A stretch of DNA of 44,088 nucleotides from an uncultured Chthoniobacterales bacterium (GTDB taxonomy: Bacteria; Verrucomicrobiota; Verrucomicrobiia; Chthoniobacterales; CALDSX01), in assembly GCA_937924445.1 (NCBI GenBank), contig CALDSX010000034.1:1-44088 (forward strand), given 5' to 3'. Of this stretch, positions 41,101 to 44,088 are shown piece by piece. The translations under genes and the position numbers were made by a program. Below the pieces are notes generated by a model. That model did no database searches, was not told the DNA's origin, and worked only from the letters and a program-made list of their open reading frames with translations. Numbering within the stretch: position 1 is the stretch's first letter; each line of letters starts with the position of its first letter.

Positions 41101-43791
41101 ATTCCTCTTATCCCGGGAAAAATAGCCATTCGCGGGGCTCGCGAACACAATCTCAAGAACATCAGTGTGGATATTCCCCGCGATCAACTCGTTGTCATCA
41201 CAGGTCTCAGTGGCTCAGGCAAATCCTCTCTCGCCTTTGATCTCCTTTTTGCGGAGGGGCAACGCCGGTTTCTGGACAGCATGTCAGCCTATGCCCGCCA
41301 GTTTGTCGGTCAGATGGAAAAGCCCGATGTGGATTGGGTCGGGGGGCTTCCACCCACCGTCGCAATTGAACAGCGTATCACACGCGGCGGTGGCAAATCC
41401 ACCGTGGCCACCGTCACCGAAATTTACCACTTTCTGCGTTTGCTTTTTGCCAAGCTCGGTTCCCAATTCTGTCCCGATTGTGACTTGGCAGTTGTCCAAC
41501 GCAGCCGCGCTTCGATTCAGCGTCTCCTCATCGATGCCGCTCAAACAGGCCCTGTCCGTGTCCTTGCCCCACTTGTAAAAGGTCGCAAAGGGTTCCACTC
41601 CGAAATCGCTGAATGGGCCTTGAGCCACGGCTATACAGACCTCTTGGTGGATGGACAAATTATGAAAGCCAAGGGTTTTCAAAAACTCGACCGGTTCAAA
41701 GAGCATTCTATCGATGCAGTTATCTTCACACTTCCTCGAGAAGCCCGATCTCTCGAAGGTGAAATGGAGAGTCGCCTCGATACCGCATTAAAGATTGGTA
41801 AAGGAGTGATCAAATTTCTCGACCGCCGTAATCGCATTCGTATATTGAGCATTGAAATGGCTTGTCCCGGTTGCGGCAGATCTTTTGAACCGCTCGATCC
41901 GCGACTCTTCAGCTTTAACTCCCCCCACGGTTGGTGTCCGGCCTGTCGAGGCTACGGGGTGATTTGGAACGGAAACCGGGGCGCAATTTTGGAACGTCGA
42001 GATGAATCAGAATCAGTTCTTGAATTCGAGCTGCGCGAAGAACGCTGCTTCGAAAGCGCTGAAGTGGTTGAACTCTCCGACTGCCACGCCTGCCGCGGTG
42101 CACGGCTAAACTCCGTCGCCCGTGCCGTCAGATTTCAAGGCATGGCGATCCACGAATTTACCCGCCTCTCCGCTGACCGCGCCACCACGGCCCTGGCACA
42201 ATTTAAGCTTAATGGAACCGATTACGAAATCGCTCGCGATATCATCCGCGAAATCTCTTCCCGCCTCGATTTTATGCGGCAGGCCGGTCTCGGTTATCTC
42301 GCTCTTGACCGATCCGCAAAAACACTTTCCGGCGGGGAATCTCAGCGCATCCGGCTGGCTGCCCAGATCGGCTCCACTCTGCGTAGCACACTTTACGTCC
42401 TCGACGAACCAACCATAGGTCTCCACCCGCGCGACAACATTCGCCTCCTCGAAATGCTCGAAACGCTCCGGGCACGCGGAAATTCTCTTGTCGTCGTTGA
42501 ACATGACGAAGAGACCATTCGACGTGCGGATCACATCCTGGATCTTGGTCCTGCAGCCGGTCGCGAGGGCGGGCGCGTTGTTGCCGAGGGGACTCCCGCG
42601 CAGCTTCTTAACAACCCCGCATCACCCACCGGTCGTGCGCTGAGCCAGCCGATGGCCCACCCTCTGCTCGGGCATCGGCGCAAACCTGGCCGGGCAGGCT
42701 GGATCAAACTTCGCGGTGCTCGTGCCAATAATTTGCAATCAATCGATGTCCGCATTCCTAAAAAGTGTTTAACCGTCATTACTGGCGTTTCGGGCTCCGG
42801 CAAGAGTAGCCTCATGCGCGGTGTTTTGCGTCCCGCTGTCGAGGAGGGCCTCGCTCTGTCCCGCACTCAGGGCAAACGCAAAAAAGGTAAAGACGCCGCA
42901 AGACCCTGGCTCTCAATTTCCGGTCTCGACGGTCTCGATGGTGTAGTGGAGGTGGACCAATCTCCCATCGGCAAAACGCCACGTTCGACCCCCGCAACTT
43001 ACGTGGGGTTCTTCGACCAAATCCGGCAACTTTTTGCGCAACTGCCCGCCGCCCGTATGCGCGGTCTAACGGCCTCCGATTTCTCTTTCAACACCGGCCG
43101 AGGCCGCTGTGAAGCTTGTGGCGGTCACGGCACAATTAAGATCGAGATGAATTTCCTGCCACCCAGCCATGTTCCCTGCGAAGAATGCGGTGGCAGTCGT
43201 TTTAACCCGCGCCTTCTCGAGATCACGCTCGACGGGAAATCCATCAGTCAGGTGATGGCTATGGCCGTGGACGAGGCCGCAACCTTTTTCAAAGCTTTCC
43301 CCAAGATCGCCCATCCACTGAGTCTTCTGGCAGAAACTGGTCTTGGCTATCTTCAACTTGGCCAGCCCAGCCCCACACTCTCAGGTGGTGAAGCGCAACG
43401 CATCAAACTCGTTACAGAACTGGCCCGACGCGGTCCCACCCTCACTCGCCTCAACAACGCATCGGTGAGAGCCCTTCAACCAAGCGGAAGACTTTTGTTG
43501 CTCGAAGAGCCAACCATCGGACTCCACATGGCAGATGTAGAAAAGCTTGTCCGCCTGCTGCACCGCCTCGTCGACGGTGGAGACACAATCGTAACTATCG
43601 AACACAACACATCTCTTATGGCCGAAGCCGATTATCTCCTTGACATCGGCCCTGAGCCCGGTGAAAACGGCGGACGCCTTGTCGCCTCCGGATCACCAGA
43701 AGAAGTGGTGCTCTGCCCTGAAAGCCGGACAGCACCGTTTCTCGCACAGCTTTTGGGAAGGACGTATGCGCACCCTGCTTCTGAGTGCTGA
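38119..43791 (+). CDS. uvrA: Tandem double-length UvrA (excinuclease ABC subunit A)
   Basis: UvrA is the damage-sensing ATPase of nucleotide excision repair; the normal length is about 940 residues. This 1890-residue protein is two complete UvrAs in one chain. Four Walker A loops lie at residues 51 (GPSGSGKSS), 663 (GVSGSGKST), 1029 (GLSGSGKSS) and 1556 (GVSGSGKSS). Each has an LSGGE signature and a Walker B strand (DEPTIGLH, DEPTTGLH, DEPTIGLH, EEPTIGLH). Zinc modules with CPLC, CPKCRGFG and CGRCERCGG lie in the first half and CPDC, CPACRGYG and CEACGGHG in the second. Chlamydia UvrA is likewise double length. A dimer-like unit in one chain is implied. In the last site the Walker B Asp is Glu1796. 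ATG 38119 is the first usable start. Confidence 0.96.
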   Translation: MPKVALTSRRLSEIAYRPPVKDPIRIRGARQNNLRGIDLDIPVGELVVITGPSGSGKSSLAFDTIYAEGQRRYIETFSPYTRQFFERMDKPQVEEISGIPPAIALEQNNSVRNSRSTVGTLTEINDHLKLLFPLLAEASCPLCRREIRPETAHSILHHLIESLSGKTLLLAFLIPAPKKVSPAELFSLLQNQGYLRVWIAGQLLRTDEPPVSTLKLPSEIVVVQDRLGPLDPEHASRTVKNRLAESIETALHLGGGKLLVIETDTGKEHPFSRGWHCAHCDLSIRPPTPSLFSFNHPLGACPKCRGFGRLLALDLDKAIPDRSLSLEQGAVRAFSGTQFQESQRDLIHAARQAQIPTRVPFDKLSETDQRWVIKGDPDASTMSPEQLWESGLWYGVEGFFKWLESKAYKMHVRVFLSRYRSACPCPTCNAGRYQPETLNYRLRLGSNALTLPEINALPTDDLLPRLESLQSKIKDCPQATLVLNQIISRLRCLEDVGLGYLTLDRTARTLSGGELQRVNLTSCIGAGLVNTLFVLDEPTIGLHPEDTDRLVQALRSLRDRGNTLVVVEHEEAVMRAANRIVDIGPGRGQTGGKLVFNGDHSALKKLPQGISLTADYLNNRKTILAAPKSRSPISYLRLRQACAHNIRNADFDIPLGCFTCVTGVSGSGKSTLLHTLLHKSLMRLRGALPDGEDHGKIATIEGAERIGQILLVDQAPLSKTPRSTPALYTGVFDGIRRLFAELDDAKAAGFCVGDFSFNSGCGRCERCGGAGFEKVEMQFLSDIFVRCPECEGRRFKPELLKIQLDRHSIHDVLEMTVSEAVTFFRRRGLEREIVDPLRLLEETGLGYLRLGQPLNTLSGGESQRLKLVGHLAARRSGINRFPKKTDLLLFDEPTTGLHFDDIALLLNVFHRLADEGETLVVIEHNLHVIKNADHIIDLGPGPGAAGGTIVAAGKPFEIASNSRSVTGRYLAPLLGLKPRTHRKTLAKTKSVPNDIPLIPGKIAIRGAREHNLKNISVDIPRDQLVVITGLSGSGKSSLAFDLLFAEGQRRFLDSMSAYARQFVGQMEKPDVDWVGGLPPTVAIEQRITRGGGKSTVATVTEIYHFLRLLFAKLGSQFCPDCDLAVVQRSRASIQRLLIDAAQTGPVRVLAPLVKGRKGFHSEIAEWALSHGYTDLLVDGQIMKAKGFQKLDRFKEHSIDAVIFTLPREARSLEGEMESRLDTALKIGKGVIKFLDRRNRIRILSIEMACPGCGRSFEPLDPRLFSFNSPHGWCPACRGYGVIWNGNRGAILERRDESESVLEFELREERCFESAEVVELSDCHACRGARLNSVARAVRFQGMAIHEFTRLSADRATTALAQFKLNGTDYEIARDIIREISSRLDFMRQAGLGYLALDRSAKTLSGGESQRIRLAAQIGSTLRSTLYVLDEPTIGLHPRDNIRLLEMLETLRARGNSLVVVEHDEETIRRADHILDLGPAAGREGGRVVAEGTPAQLLNNPASPTGRALSQPMAHPLLGHRRKPGRAGWIKLRGARANNLQSIDVRIPKKCLTVITGVSGSGKSSLMRGVLRPAVEEGLALSRTQGKRKKGKDAARPWLSISGLDGLDGVVEVDQSPIGKTPRSTPATYVGFFDQIRQLFAQLPAARMRGLTASDFSFNTGRGRCEACGGHGTIKIEMNFLPPSHVPCEECGGSRFNPRLLEITLDGKSISQVMAMAVDEAATFFKAFPKIAHPLSLLAETGLGYLQLGQPSPTLSGGEAQRIKLVTELARRGPTLTRLNNASVRALQPSGRLLLLEEPTIGLHMADVEKLVRLLHRLVDGGDTIVTIEHNTSLMAEADYLLDIGPEPGENGGRLVASGSPEEVVLCPESRTAPFLAQLLGRTYAHPASEC

Positions 43792-43984
43792 GCGCAAAAC
43801 CAATGGCGCAAGTGCCTCGGCTCCCCTCTAAAATACCCGGCCGCGTTACCTCCAAACGGCCAGAGTTTGCTGTCCTTACTATGAACACTCCAAGTATCCT
43901 CATGAAGTCTTTGAAAAAAACTCAACCTTCACTCGTCTCCAGCACTGAACCCGAAAACGGCGATAGAACAAAGTCGTTTTGCAC

Positions 43985-43990
43985 GGAGGG
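43985..43990 (+). promoter_or_regulatory. Strong Shine-Dalgarno GGAGGG
   Basis: GGAGGG lies about 10 nt before the ATG at 44000. It is the only near-perfect Shine-Dalgarno I noticed next to a start in the window and supports the partial gene that follows. Confidence 0.5.
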
Positions 43991-43999
43991 GGTTGATGC

Positions 44000-44088
44000 A
44001 TGGTGATGTGTGAAAAAAACAAGCACTCCCGCGACCGTACAAAACGATACACGAACCTTCGCACCGATTTTTGGCGGAGGCGAGATCA
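44000..44088 (+). CDS. 5' end of an unidentified gene at the window edge
   Basis: From ATG 44000 the frame is open to the window end: MVMCEKNKHSRDRTKRY, then a further 12 residues, very basic (many Arg and Lys). A strong GGAGGG precedes it by about 10 nt. The gap of about 200 nt after uvrA also holds a 41-73-codon frame ending at 44006 (start 43785 or 43881) whose stop overlaps this start; it shows no recognisable motif and is not called. Thirty codons are too few to assign a function. Confidence 0.45.
   Translation, partial: MVMCEKNKHSRDRTKRYTNLRTDFWRRRD

Noticed and set aside
40156-41187. 343-codon frame antisense to uvrA
   Set aside because: Long, but explained by the codon bias of the strongly conserved uvrA on the other strand; no protein family features.
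43785-44006. 73-codon frame after uvrA
   Set aside because: Composition is unremarkable, with no motif; it overlaps the end of uvrA and the start of the better-supported partial gene.

Overview
The window is a gene-dense stretch of a bacterial chromosome, about 53% GC by eye, with 34 protein genes I can support and partial reading frames at both edges. I see no rRNA, tRNA, CRISPR array, insertion sequence or prophage. The gene content is mostly housekeeping. Three features suggest the PVC superphylum, probably Verrucomicrobiota: a double-length UvrA (as known in Chlamydia), many large TPR proteins with signal peptides, and almost no canonical Shine-Dalgarno sequences. An outer membrane is implied by TolC and ExbB/ExbD. 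The taxonomic placement is inference.

Layout. (1) 1-3.1 kb, minus strand: OppB-type permease, A-type Fe-S carrier, a one-TM protein of unknown function, and the possible start of a further gene. (2) 3.1-5.5 kb: a DUF374 acyltransferase convergent with an overlapping nadA/lipoate-ligase-like pair. (3) 5.5-8.3 kb, plus strand: proC, a TPR protein and a D,D-carboxypeptidase. (4) 8.4-17.9 kb, plus strand: tolC, a large TPR protein, then a tightly packed membrane-lipid-like block: pgsA, a UbiA-family membrane protein, a rifampin-phosphotransferase-like dikinase and a BtaA/DUF3419 aminocarboxypropyl transferase. (5) 17.9-21.7 kb, minus strand: exbB, exbD and a 883-residue TPR protein. (6) 21.9-26 kb: a DUF1232 protein, alaS and a secreted hypothetical protein. 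(7) 26.1-30.3 kb, plus strand: purC with xerC/D, then a tandem-hairpin terminator, a zinc-ribbon protein and a SulP transporter. (8) 30.4-34.6 kb, minus strand: trpB with a small zinc-ribbon gene, then an M50 protease with CBS domains and a double-domain ThyX-like protein. (9) 35-44 kb, plus strand: a group 2 sigma factor, a GlcD-type oxidase, a YjbQ/UPF0047 protein, a 1890-residue tandem UvrA, and the start of a last gene preceded by the only strong Shine-Dalgarno sequence noticed.

The strongest candidate for an undescribed system is the 12.4-17.9 kb block. Pairs of genes there overlap by ATGA, and the enzymes together could build a polar lipid: a CDP-alcohol transferase, a UbiA-type transferase with an altered second Asp motif, an ATP-dependent dikinase with a large unassigned acceptor domain, and an enzyme that in known cases attaches the homoserine moiety of betaine lipids. 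No BtaB methyltransferase is present. Also worth a look are the ThyX-like protein, whose flavin and nucleotide motifs are divided between two halves, and the fourth UvrA nucleotide-binding site with Glu replacing the Walker B Asp.
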